NCBI GenBank assembly: GCA_035515055.1
Contig: DATJBV010000077.1
Span: 62,001-126,000, forward strand
Reading direction: 5' to 3'
DNA from: Pollutimonas sp035515055
GTDB taxonomy: Bacteria > Pseudomonadota > Gammaproteobacteria > Burkholderiales > Burkholderiaceae_B
DNA: 64,000 nt
Made by a program: the position numbers and the translations under genes. The notes below the pieces were generated by a model, which saw only the letters and a program-made list of their open reading frames with translations, had not been told where the DNA came from and searched no databases. How positions within the stretch are numbered: position 1 is the stretch's first letter; each line of letters begins with the position of its first letter. Positions 37,342-45,623 of the stretch are shown in pieces.

Positions 37342-37391
37342 TCGACGCCCGGCATGGCCATTTGGCCTGCGGCTCGGCCAGTCCCCCACGC

Positions 37392-37928
37392 TTACCACAT
37401 CAAGTCGTCCGGAATCGGAAAGTCGGCATAGGGATCGTTTTCGTCGACCGCGGCGCTGGTCTTGTTCACCCGCACCACGAGTGAGGGGTCGCGTTCTGCG
37501 ATCTTGTCGGCGACGTTCCGGGGTACCAGCTCCGTTGCGCTCCCCAGGCGAATAATGACAAGCCGGCCGGCCACCAAGTGCTCTCGGACCTTAGCCGAAA
37601 CGTGCAGCCGTTCTATTGTCTTTCCGTGAGTGAAATTGTAGGCGATGTCGCCCGCGCCTTTGCTCTGGCGACTCTGCTCGACCATCTGGGAGATCTGCGC
37701 GATGATCTCCTTTTGCTTGGCGGCAGCGACGCGTTCGGCATTAAGTTCGCGCGCCCGCTCCATATTTTTTTTCTGCGTTTCGAGCGCGGCGAGCCGTGCC
37801 TCGTCGATCGTCTGCGTACCCGTCTGGCGGTCGACCTTCTTCTGCCTGCTCATGTCCTGGCTGGTACGTTTGATTTTCTTTTTGTCGACCAGGCCTGCTT
37901 TCAAAAGCTGCTCTTGCAGCGAAACCAT
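37392..37928 (-). CDS. DUF2058 family protein (YaiL-like)
   Basis: 178-residue, highly charged cytoplasmic protein starting MVSLQEQLLKAGLVDKKKIK. A long Lys/Arg/Glu-rich helical N-terminal half is followed by a compact C-terminal domain (AYNFTHGKTIERLHVS, LVIIRLGSATELVP). The family is annotated as nucleoprotein or polynucleotide-associated, and its function is not established. GGAG precedes the ATG. It is convergent with the diguanylate cyclase gene. Confidence 0.85.
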   Translation of the reverse strand: MVSLQEQLLKAGLVDKKKIKRTSQDMSRQKKVDRQTGTQTIDEARLAALETQKKNMERARELNAERVAAAKQKEIIAQISQMVEQSRQSKGAGDIAYNFTHGKTIERLHVSAKVREHLVAGRLVIIRLGSATELVPRNVADKIAERDPSLVVRVNKTSAAVDENDPYADFPIPDDLMW

Positions 37929-38105
37929 ATGCGATGCTCCGTAGATGCTATTCGTAGAATGTAGCTATTGCATTTTCAATACTACCAGCTAGCCTGCGCA
38001 CCACCGAAAATCCAATGCCCCGAATCCACCCAGAGTATGCGGAATTAGCATATTGGAGTCATTGATGCTATTTTATATAACGTAAATTTTTGCCGGAGGT
38101 ACGAT

Positions 38106-39473
38106 TTGACCCAGAAGAGAATAGCGATTTTAGGCGCCGGTCCGAGCGGTTTGGCGCAGTTGCGAGCATTTGAAGCGGCTGAACGGGCAGGCGAGAAAAA
38201 CATGCCTGAAATTGTCTGTTACGAAAAACAGAATGACGTATGCGGAATGTGGAATTACACATGGCGAACTGGCCTGGACAGAAACGGTGAGCCGGTACAC
38301 GGAAGCATGTACCGTTACCTATGGTCCAATGGACCCAAGGAGTGTTTGGAATTTGCCGATTACTCGTTCGACGAACACTTTAACCGGCCCATTCCTTCTT
38401 ATCCGCCGCGCGAAGTTCTAAAAGATTACATTATGGGCCGCATCGATAAGCGCGCCATATTCAAATATATTCGATTTGAAAGCCCCGCCCGGTGGATAAC
38501 GTTTGACCAAGACAGTAGGAAATTTACTGTCACGGTCATGAACCATAAAAGCGACGAGCAGGAAAGCGAGGAGTTCGATTATGTCGTCGTTGCGACGGGC
38601 CATTTTTCGACCCCTAATATGCCCTACTTCGAGGGCTTGGAACAATTTCCAGGACGGGTGCTGCACGCGCACGATTTCCGCGATGCCCTTGAATTCGAAG
38701 GCTCGGACCTCCTCTTGGTGGGGGGAAGTTATTCTGCCGAAGACATCGGCACCCAATGCCATAAATACGGCGCGAAGTCCGTCACCATAAGCTACCGAAG
38801 CGCCCCCCTTGGGTTCAAATGGCCTGAAGGCATAGAAGAGCGGCCATTATTGACGCGCCTTGAAGATAACGTGGCATATTTCGAGGACGGCACCAGTAAG
38901 AAGTTCGACGCGATCATCATGTGCACGGGTTATTTATTCCATTTCCCGTTCTTGCCCGATGAATTGCGTTTGCAAACACGTAATTGCCTTTATCCGGATA
39001 ATCTATATAAAGGCATATTCTTACAAAGCAACCCGAACCTCATTTATTTGGGCATGCAGGACCAGTACTTCACTTTCAACATGTTCGATGCCCAAGCCTG
39101 GTACGTACGTGATGTGATTCTGGGCAAAATTCAGTTGCCCGATGCCGAGCAGCGCCAGCAAGACATACAACGCTGGCTGCAATTAAACCAAAAGCTCGAA
39201 ACTGCGAACGAGTCCATCGATTTCCAGGCCCAATATGTACGCGACTTACTTGACGCCACCGATTACCCCGACTTCCCGATCGAGAAACAAGCCGAGCTAT
39301 TCAAGTCGTGGTTGTTGGATAAGGAGGAAGATATTATGGGCTTCAGGAACAAGTCTTATCGATCGACGGTAACCAATACCTTGGCCGCCAAGCTTCCCAG
39401 ACCCTGGCTTGATATCAAGGACGACTCTCTGGAAGGATTCATGGCGTTGAAATTCGTGGTAACGGAAGAATAA
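38106..39473 (+). CDS. tmm: Flavin-containing monooxygenase, trimethylamine monooxygenase (Tmm) type
   Basis: Class B flavoprotein monooxygenase of 455 residues. It has the FAD site AILGAGPSGLAQLRAF, the FMO fingerprint FPGRVLHAHDF, and the NADPH site LLVGGSYSAEDIG. MWNYTWRTGLD, SMYRYLWSNGPKECLEFADY and QDQYFTFNMFDAQAWY are highly characteristic of bacterial Tmm. The family oxidises trimethylamine to TMAO and also dimethyl sulfide to DMSO. The start is a TTG, six bases after GGAGG. It is convergent with the cytochrome gene that ends the molybdoenzyme operon; no methylamine-pathway gene is nearby. Confidence 0.85.
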   Translation: MTQKRIAILGAGPSGLAQLRAFEAAERAGEKNMPEIVCYEKQNDVCGMWNYTWRTGLDRNGEPVHGSMYRYLWSNGPKECLEFADYSFDEHFNRPIPSYPPREVLKDYIMGRIDKRAIFKYIRFESPARWITFDQDSRKFTVTVMNHKSDEQESEEFDYVVVATGHFSTPNMPYFEGLEQFPGRVLHAHDFRDALEFEGSDLLLVGGSYSAEDIGTQCHKYGAKSVTISYRSAPLGFKWPEGIEERPLLTRLEDNVAYFEDGTSKKFDAIIMCTGYLFHFPFLPDELRLQTRNCLYPDNLYKGIFLQSNPNLIYLGMQDQYFTFNMFDAQAWYVRDVILGKIQLPDAEQRQQDIQRWLQLNQKLETANESIDFQAQYVRDLLDATDYPDFPIEKQAELFKSWLLDKEEDIMGFRNKSYRSTVTNTLAAKLPRPWLDIKDDSLEGFMALKFVVTEE

Positions 39474-39507
39474 CAACGTCCGACGGAATGCCAGGGCTCC
39501 AACAGCG

Positions 39508-39855
39508 CTACTTCGGCTTGGCGCAAGGATCTTGCTCACTGTAAAAGGCGGCAAGATCCAGGATGTCCTGATCCGATAGCGTGGCAGCCTGTGGCGACAT
39601 CATGGCTGCCATTGCGCCCTGCCTGTGCCCATCGCGATAGGCCTGCAAGGAACTTGCCAAGTACTCGGCCGACTGTCCTGACAGGCTGGGATAAATAGGA
39701 GCGAGCGGTTTCGCGCCATTTCCACCGTGGCAAGACAAGCACACGGCGGCTTTGGTGGCCCCCGCGATCGCATCGCCTTTGGCATCCGCCTTCTCCTCGG
39801 CCGCCGAAACAGCCGCCGACATCGCTATCATCACAACCAGTGCCAATACTCTCAT
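39508..39855 (-). CDS. Periplasmic monoheme cytochrome c (class I), last gene of the molybdoenzyme operon
   Basis: 115 residues with a Sec signal (ALVVMIAMSAAVSAA) and one heme motif CLSCHGG (39-44). A methionine-rich stretch (GAMAAMMSPQAATLSDQD) can give the sixth ligand. Its compact form resembles the cytochrome c553/c4-type electron carriers found with Sox, Fcc and DMSO-reductase-family enzymes. It follows the propeller gene by 14 bp with GGGG before the ATG. It is a plausible periplasmic electron acceptor or donor for the heme-b gamma subunit; that pairing is inferred from operon position. Confidence 0.88.
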   Translation of the reverse strand: MRVLALVVMIAMSAAVSAAEEKADAKGDAIAGATKAAVCLSCHGGNGAKPLAPIYPSLSGQSAEYLASSLQAYRDGHRQGAMAAMMSPQAATLSDQDILDLAAFYSEQDPCAKPK

Positions 39856-39869
39856 TTCGGACCCCTTTT

Positions 39870-41774
39870 TCAAGCTGAACGCCTTTTCAAGATAATGCCC
39901 TGATTGCCGGCGGCATAAACCGTCCGGTCGGGGCAAACGCAAATAGCTCGCAGGCCCGTCGTCGTGGGCGAAACTTCGGGTTGCCACTGCGTGCCGTCGT
40001 AACGCAGAATAGTGCCCTGTGTACCCACAGCGAACGGATATTCGCCCCGCATGCCGTCGACTGCCATCAGGTCGTCGCGCGCACGCGTCGGCGTTAGCGT
40101 CCAGCACTCACCGTCAAAGTGAACCAGCGTACCGGACAACCCTACGATGAAAATATCGTCCAGGGCGTCACCCCACACGTCGAACAGAAAGTTCTCGGTG
40201 CCCGCATAGAACTCCGTCCAGTGTTCGCCATTCCAGCGCAGTACGAGCCCAAAATCGCCGACGGCAAGAATGTGCGTGTCGTCGTAACCCCAGATGCTAT
40301 AAAGCGCTGACTTGGTGCCGCTGATCATGCGCTTCCATTCCAACCCGTTCCAGTGCAGAATCAAGCCCTCATCGCCCACGGCATAGATGGAGTCCGGGCC
40401 GCTACCCCACATATCCAGGATCGTGATGTCCAGGTAAAGGTCGAAGGCCAGACGCCAGGCGCCCGCGTGATAGCAGAATATCTGGCCCATCTGACCGCCG
40501 GCGTACAACCCAGCGTCTCGTCCATCCCACAGGCAATGCACCGCCGCGTCGCTGATGGTGGGCAATGCTTGCCAGCGCTGGTCACGATAGTGCAACACCG
40601 TGCCGCCATCGCCGCATGCGTAAACTGATCCGTCAGCGGCAGCCCTAAGTCCCCAAAGATTGCGCTGGGTCCCCGAGTCCATGACGTCCCAGTCCGACTC
40701 GTTGGTGGCGGCGGTTTCGCTCGGAGCCAACGCGCTTGCAAAGTCGGGTGCGGCGGTGAGGATAGTGGAGAAGTCTCCCACGGCAAGGGCTTCGCCGGTG
40801 GGCAAGGGAACAATATCCATCAAATCGTGGCGACTGTCGGTACGCAGTTGATCCAGGCGATCGCCCTCAAGATAATACAGATGTCCCTGATCGCCCGCGA
40901 TCAGCACGCCGTCTTTGTAGGCGCGAAGCGAACGGAGGCGGGGCATGGCTTTAGGGACATCGACGGTGGTAAAACGACCGCCATGCCAGCGCACCAATTC
41001 GCCCCTAAAACCGCCGGCATCGATGAAATACCGGCCCCCCGCCAAAAGCAGTTCGTCATCCGAGAGCGCCAGCACCGAATGAAAACCGGCGGCAATGGGG
41101 CAGTCCATGGCCTCCCAGTGCCCGTCGCCGCGACTGGTAATGACGGTGCCCTCGCCGCCGACGGCAAACAAACGCCCGCTTGGCGCACGCGTGATGCCGC
41201 GCAAGTTGATGCGGGTTGGGCTGGGCTGGTTCTGCCAAGCATGTCCGTCGAAGGCAATAATAGTGCCTTCATCACCTACAGCCCATGCTCGGCCAGTGCC
41301 GTCGCCGGTAATGTCGAATAAAGGGGCATTCTCGGCGCAGGGCGAGTACCGTTCTGACGCCTTATCCACCACACCGCCACGAAGATGCCGCCACTGCTCG
41401 CCATCAAAGCTCACCACCGTACCCATCCAGCCGACCGCATGCAATTCGTTGCGATTGCGCCCCCAGATTGCATGCAGGGGTAGGCGTGTCGTTGAGGGCA
41501 TGGCATGCCATAGACGATCTTCGGCGTCGGTAGAACCGTCGAAATGCAGCACCCTGCCCTCGTCGCCGACCACGAACACCTCGTGGGCTGTCGCCCACCC
41601 TGACCAGAGAACATCCCCTTCTCCTGGCGCCACTTCAAGCACCCTGCGCCAAGGCGCCCTATACGGAGCGTTCGGATCTCCGCCTTGCGCAAGGTGACGA
41701 AACAAGTTCCTGCGAGCTTCATTCACCGGATGGCTGGCCGTTTCAACGGGTTCCGCGCAGGAATACGACTTCAT
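39870..41774 (-). CDS. Cytoplasmic beta-propeller repeat protein of the molybdoenzyme operon
   Basis: 634 residues built almost wholly of a repeat of about 40-45 residues with the pattern LxxIWGxxxxxxxAVGDxGxIxHxxGxxW. I count about 13-14 copies, for example AVGDEGTIIAFDGHAW, YAVGDEGLILHWNGLEW, LAVGDFGLVLRWNGEHW and FAVGTQGTILRYDGTQW. That would make one large or two stacked seven-bladed propellers of the WD40/YVTN/BNR-like kind. No signal peptide or membrane segment is present, so it should stay in the cytoplasm although its operon partners are exported. Its ATG overlaps the stop of the ATPase gene (ATGA). Function is unknown; a scaffold role in cofactor loading or assembly is a guess. Confidence 0.8.
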   Translation of the reverse strand: MKSYSCAEPVETASHPVNEARRNLFRHLAQGGDPNAPYRAPWRRVLEVAPGEGDVLWSGWATAHEVFVVGDEGRVLHFDGSTDAEDRLWHAMPSTTRLPLHAIWGRNRNELHAVGWMGTVVSFDGEQWRHLRGGVVDKASERYSPCAENAPLFDITGDGTGRAWAVGDEGTIIAFDGHAWQNQPSPTRINLRGITRAPSGRLFAVGGEGTVITSRGDGHWEAMDCPIAAGFHSVLALSDDELLLAGGRYFIDAGGFRGELVRWHGGRFTTVDVPKAMPRLRSLRAYKDGVLIAGDQGHLYYLEGDRLDQLRTDSRHDLMDIVPLPTGEALAVGDFSTILTAAPDFASALAPSETAATNESDWDVMDSGTQRNLWGLRAAADGSVYACGDGGTVLHYRDQRWQALPTISDAAVHCLWDGRDAGLYAGGQMGQIFCYHAGAWRLAFDLYLDITILDMWGSGPDSIYAVGDEGLILHWNGLEWKRMISGTKSALYSIWGYDDTHILAVGDFGLVLRWNGEHWTEFYAGTENFLFDVWGDALDDIFIVGLSGTLVHFDGECWTLTPTRARDDLMAVDGMRGEYPFAVGTQGTILRYDGTQWQPEVSPTTTGLRAICVCPDRTVYAAGNQGIILKRRSA

Positions 41775-42889
41775 GTTTGGCCCACGTCCTTGCCGGAAAG
41801 GCGTTGTTGCTCAATGGCCAACATGTCTTCCAGCGTGTGGAGCAGCGCATCGCGCTGCTCGGCGGGCACGTCCCGCAAAGATTCCTCAAGCAAGGGTGAG
41901 CTAAGATTTTGATCAAAGGCATCGCGCAAGGAATGAACAGCAGCCGATGCGAACTGTTTCTTGGCACTTTCCAGGCAAGCATCGACAATTGGCCTGAAAG
42001 CACGTGCGACTGAGCTATTGGGTCGCGCGAGTACATCGGGCATGCCTATATCAGAGGCACGCGCGAGTTCCGGGTCCAATGGAATCTGGGCAAGAGACTC
42101 CACTCCCGTCTCTTGCAGCCGCCGGGCCAGTGCTTCCCTTGGGAAAAGATGAAACTCGCCGCCGCAATGCGGACAGGTGATGCCCGACATATTTTCGATC
42201 ACTCCCAGCACCGGGAGCTTGCGTTCCTGGCAGAATCGCACGGCTTTCAAGCTGTCCATTAGGGCGACTTCCTGCGGGGTGGTGACCAGCGCCGCGGATA
42301 CATTCGCGCCTTCCAGCATATCGCTGAGGGTGATCAGCTCATTGCCGGTGCCTGGCGGCATATCGACAATCATGAAGTCCAGTTCACCCCAGTCGAACGA
42401 GCCAATAAGGTGATGCACAAAGTCGTGCTTGTACGAGTCGCGCCAGACAATGGGCGTGTCGTCGCTCTTCATCAGAAAAGCCAGGGAGCCGACCTTGATT
42501 GGGTGGGCGAGCGTTGCTTCCTCGAAATCACACGTGCCGACCCCTCGGTCAGTGACGCGTACATGCGCGCCCGCAAAACCGAAGAAGCGACTTTGGTTCG
42601 GCCCGTGGATGTCGGCATCGGCGACGCCGACCCGATACCCTCGCGCGGCCAGCCCCGCCGCCAAATTTGCTGAAACCGTGCTTTTTCCTACCCCACCCTT
42701 ATTCGCCATCACAAACACAATCTGATCGATACGCGCTAAACGACCCTCGATCAGCAACTTCTCGTGGCGAGGCTTGTCCAGGTTGCAATCGGGCTCCAGG
42801 GGGCAAAATTGACAGGAATGATCCCGCCCGCAGTCCGTCTGATCGGGCCGGCGCTTGATATCGTTAGGTTTGATATGTGAAATATGCAA
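41771..42889 (-). CDS. Mrp/Nbp35-type P-loop ATPase with N-terminal cysteine motif
   Basis: 372-residue deviant Walker A ATPase of the Mrp/ApbC/Nbp35 group, which bind and transfer Fe-S clusters. The P-loop is ANKGGVGKST (62-71), and further motifs are FMIVDMPPGTGNE and ENMSGITCPHCGG with the bridging CxxC cysteines. Before the P-loop lies a four-cysteine motif C20-x5-C26-x2-C29-x5-C35, resembling the ferredoxin-like N-terminal motif of eukaryotic Nbp35 and unusual for bacterial Mrp. The C-terminal 70 residues are a helical extension. The gene lies between the gamma-subunit and propeller genes, which suggests a dedicated Fe-S insertion factor for this enzyme. Confidence 0.88.
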   Translation of the reverse strand: MHISHIKPNDIKRRPDQTDCGRDHSCQFCPLEPDCNLDKPRHEKLLIEGRLARIDQIVFVMANKGGVGKSTVSANLAAGLAARGYRVGVADADIHGPNQSRFFGFAGAHVRVTDRGVGTCDFEEATLAHPIKVGSLAFLMKSDDTPIVWRDSYKHDFVHHLIGSFDWGELDFMIVDMPPGTGNELITLSDMLEGANVSAALVTTPQEVALMDSLKAVRFCQERKLPVLGVIENMSGITCPHCGGEFHLFPREALARRLQETGVESLAQIPLDPELARASDIGMPDVLARPNSSVARAFRPIVDACLESAKKQFASAAVHSLRDAFDQNLSSPLLEESLRDVPAEQRDALLHTLEDMLAIEQQRLSGKDVGQT

Positions 42890-42910
42890 TGCCTGCTCCG
42901 TTGTGCCGAA

Positions 42911-43846
42911 TTAATAAAACTGCCCGGCTTTTGGCACGTCCTTCGACTTTACGCCGGGACCTGCGGGCTTAGACTTGTCCGGTTTCGCAGGCGGCTTTGA
43001 TGTTGCAGCCGGAGGCTTCGCTGGGCCGGAGGGGCGTGCCTGCGGCGGCGGGGCTAGAGGAGCGGGACGCACATCGACCAGAATCCAGCTGTGGCTGACC
43101 CGTTTATTGCCGTCGCGTTGTCCCTCCGCTCCCTGCCAAACGGCAAACGCCACCGGAATGGTTCCCTTCTGCAAACCTGCCTGATATTTGCCTGGACTAT
43201 CGAACTGGCGGGACATGACGACATGCCATTCATTGTCGCGGTCGTTTTGCTTGGCGTGGTAGGCCGCTTTGCCTGTCACCGCCTGGTCGGGCAGCAAAGT
43301 AGTGCTGCCATAGCCCCCTGCGGCCAGGTCTTCAACCTGTTCTTGATCTGCCCGCCAATACCAGATATTCACCGGTTTTTCCGGGCTGCTGCCCATCATG
43401 TAAGACGTGTCGGCTCCGTTCAGCGCCATCTGGATCGCCGCGCCATCGCAAAACGCATCCACGTTCGTCTTGCGGTTTTCGTTGGGATCCTGCCAACGCA
43501 ACCGAACGTAGAAGCGATCGGAGGTCCGCGCTAGCTGAAAATAGAGATGCTGAGCCTCCTTCGGTTCGAAACGAAGCTGGGTCGAGGGGTGAACAGGAGG
43601 CGCCGCGCTCAAGAGTGTGCGGTAGAGCGGAATATGAGCCCAGATCACATCATCCGGATCGTTTGGATTCCTAAGGTATATACGGTCGGGTATCCGCGAG
43701 GCGTGCACGGTATCACCGGCATTCACTTCCCGAACCGTAGGGTTCGCTTCGGTCACGGCTTTTTGCGCAAAAGCATAAGGGCTTTGGGTCATCAGGAGCG
43801 TGGCGCCGATAATGCTCCACCTTTTGATCAGATAACGTCGCGTCAT
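42911..43846 (-). CDS. Type II DMSO-reductase-family gamma subunit (periplasmic heme b protein)
   Basis: 311 residues, related to the EbdC/DdhC/SerC gamma subunits that hold one heme b with Met and Lys ligands. A Sec signal (IIGATLLMTQSPYAFA) ends at about residue 27. The conserved block DAFCDGAAIQMALN ... YMMGSSPEKPVNIWYWRAD (131-166) holds candidate Met ligands at 140, 150 and 151. After residue 260 comes a Pro/Lys/Ala-rich low-complexity tail of about 50 residues ending KAGQFY. GAGGAGG precedes the ATG at 43846; the frame open to 43951 would overlap the chaperone gene. It lies 10 bp after the chaperone gene. Confidence 0.85.
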   Translation of the reverse strand: MTRRYLIKRWSIIGATLLMTQSPYAFAQKAVTEANPTVREVNAGDTVHASRIPDRIYLRNPNDPDDVIWAHIPLYRTLLSAAPPVHPSTQLRFEPKEAQHLYFQLARTSDRFYVRLRWQDPNENRKTNVDAFCDGAAIQMALNGADTSYMMGSSPEKPVNIWYWRADQEQVEDLAAGGYGSTTLLPDQAVTGKAAYHAKQNDRDNEWHVVMSRQFDSPGKYQAGLQKGTIPVAFAVWQGAEGQRDGNKRVSHSWILVDVRPAPLAPPPQARPSGPAKPPAATSKPPAKPDKSKPAGPGVKSKDVPKAGQFY

Positions 43847-43856
43847 AGAGACCTCC

Positions 43857-44594
43857 TCAACTCCAAAGATTCTGCGCCACGCTGCGCGTCCCGTTGGACA
43901 CACTGGCTGACGGATCTGCATAAGGACCGACGCGCGCCTCAAGCTCGACAAGCTGCCGACGCATCCACTCGGGGAGATCCTCGAGCATTCTTACCAAGGT
44001 CGCGTCGAGATCAAAACCGTGTTGGCGGGCAAGGGCCTGGCGCATAGCGTCCATCAAGGGCGCCAAGTAACGCTGCAAGAAATCGCGTTGAGCGCGTCGG
44101 TAGGGGGATGGGTCGGCGTCGCGCTCGAGCGCCCGGGCCTCAAGGTGACACAATATAGTCATGAATTCGAGCATATCGACCAGATGATCGGGCTCTTCGG
44201 TCCTGCCCTCGTCATCAACGGCGGCATGAAGCCCGAAATGCCGATAAAAGGCCTGGAGGTTAAGCATGTATACCGGGCGTGTCTGCCCCTCCAACAGCGT
44301 TTCGTACTCGCCCGCCAGCAACGGGATGCGTGGTTTGCCTCGCCTCCCATGCACGAAGGCATCGATGTACCCCGCTTCCAGCGCCGAAAAATCGACGCTG
44401 GGATTGCAGCGAGGCCATTCACGACCAGTGACCTGGCGCCACGAATCATTGAACGCCGCATGAAACCTGCCATCCGCCAATACTTGCTGGAATTCTGGCA
44501 CCGGATGGCCAAAGGCCACTGCCGCCAGCCTATAAATGGCGCCGGCGGCGTCGGCACGCTGAGGTGTATTCGCCATAGGGATATCGTGAACCAT
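43857..44594 (-). CDS. TorD/NarJ-like molybdoenzyme chaperone
   Basis: 245-residue all-helical cytoplasmic protein of the TorD/DmsD/NarJ family, which keeps the catalytic subunit ready for cofactor insertion and Tat export. Family features are the helix LLAGEYETLLEG followed by QAFYRHFGLHA, PDHLVDMLEFMTILC, and RRAQRDFLQRYLAPLMDAM. I chose the ATG at 44594 because GAGGG lies eight bases upstream; a later ATG (44576) lacks a site. The position between beta and gamma genes matches the D gene of ddhABDC, serABDC and clrABDC operons. Confidence 0.88.
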   Translation of the reverse strand: MVHDIPMANTPQRADAAGAIYRLAAVAFGHPVPEFQQVLADGRFHAAFNDSWRQVTGREWPRCNPSVDFSALEAGYIDAFVHGRRGKPRIPLLAGEYETLLEGQTRPVYMLNLQAFYRHFGLHAAVDDEGRTEEPDHLVDMLEFMTILCHLEARALERDADPSPYRRAQRDFLQRYLAPLMDAMRQALARQHGFDLDATLVRMLEDLPEWMRRQLVELEARVGPYADPSASVSNGTRSVAQNLWS

Positions 44595-44610
44595 GTTCGT
44601 CGCCCTCGCG

Positions 44611-45591
44611 TCAGCTAAGCTTGAACATTTCGGCGTGTACAAAGCCGATCAAGGTATCCATCAATTCGCTCTTCTTGCCTTCGGCCTTGGCCCGTCGTTC
44701 CTTCTTCACCGTTTCCAACGCCTCTTTTACGCCAGGTCCAAACAGGCTCTCGAGGTACTCGAGCGGCACTCTGGGCTCATCAAGTTCTTCACCGTTCTTG
44801 CCAAACTTCGGCGGGGACGATGGGGGAACGTAGAACACATTGGGCTGGGTGCCCCATTCCGGGTGCAGCGGCAAAGCAACTTTGTACTTGTTCACCAAGA
44901 TGTGAATCGGGCCTTCAAGGTCATCTAGATAGCCAATCCAGCGGATCCGGCCCACGCATTGGCGGGCGCAGGCGGTAGCCAGCCCTTTTTCAATGCGAGG
45001 ATAGCAAAATATGCATTTCTCGGACTTTGAGATTTTTTCGTTGAAGTACACCTTCTTGTAGGGGCAGGCGTTTACGCAATAGCGGTAGCCGCGGCACCTT
45101 TCCTGATCAACCAGCACAATGCCGTCTTCTTGACGCTTATAGATGGCGTTTCGCGAGCAAGCGGCAAGACAGGCCGGGTTGGCACAATGATTGCATAGCC
45201 GGGGAAGATAAAAGTAGTAACTGTTAGGGTATTCGCCCTCACCCTGATCCTCGTCCCAGTTGGCTCCCCAGGTTGGCTTTACATTGGGACGCAGCCACGG
45301 ATCGGTGCCGGTCATCAGGGCTTCCGTATAGTTGTATTCCCATGGAACACCGTAGTCTTCCATACTGGGCTGCTTGCCCAACTTGAGCGCGCCATCTTTG
45401 TCAAAACCGCCGCCCATGTTCTCGTAGTCGCGCGGATAGCCTTTGCCCGGTTGGGTCTCGACATTATTCCAGTACATGTATTCCCGGCCGTTGCGGTTGG
45501 TCCACATCAACTTGCAGGCCGACGTACAGGTGTGGCATCCGATACACTTATTCAGATCCAGGACCATGCTGATTTGGCGCGTGGCTGCCAT
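44611..45591 (-). CDS. Type II DMSO-reductase-family beta subunit (four Fe-S clusters)
   Basis: 326-residue electron-transfer subunit. Four cysteine groups are visible: CIGCHTCTSAC (16-26), CNHCANPACLAAC, CRGYRYCVNACPY, and CIFCYPRIEKG ... CARQC. In the third group Tyr replaces one Cys (CRGYRYC), the pattern that in NarH/EbdB/SerB-type subunits gives a [3Fe-4S] cluster, so three [4Fe-4S] and one [3Fe-4S] are expected. It has no signal peptide and would be carried out with the Tat-tagged alpha subunit. The ATG at 45591 follows AAGGAG. Confidence 0.92.
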   Translation of the reverse strand: MAATRQISMVLDLNKCIGCHTCTSACKLMWTNRNGREYMYWNNVETQPGKGYPRDYENMGGGFDKDGALKLGKQPSMEDYGVPWEYNYTEALMTGTDPWLRPNVKPTWGANWDEDQGEGEYPNSYYFYLPRLCNHCANPACLAACSRNAIYKRQEDGIVLVDQERCRGYRYCVNACPYKKVYFNEKISKSEKCIFCYPRIEKGLATACARQCVGRIRWIGYLDDLEGPIHILVNKYKVALPLHPEWGTQPNVFYVPPSSPPKFGKNGEELDEPRVPLEYLESLFGPGVKEALETVKKERRAKAEGKKSELMDTLIGFVHAEMFKLS

Positions 45592-45623
45592 GCCGTTCTC
45601 CTTATAAGCACCCTTCAAGGGCT

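Noticed and set aside
40000..41700. DNA-level tandem repeat or CRISPR-like array in the propeller gene
   Set aside because: The periodicity is at protein level only; the nucleotide repeats are diverged and have no spacer structure.
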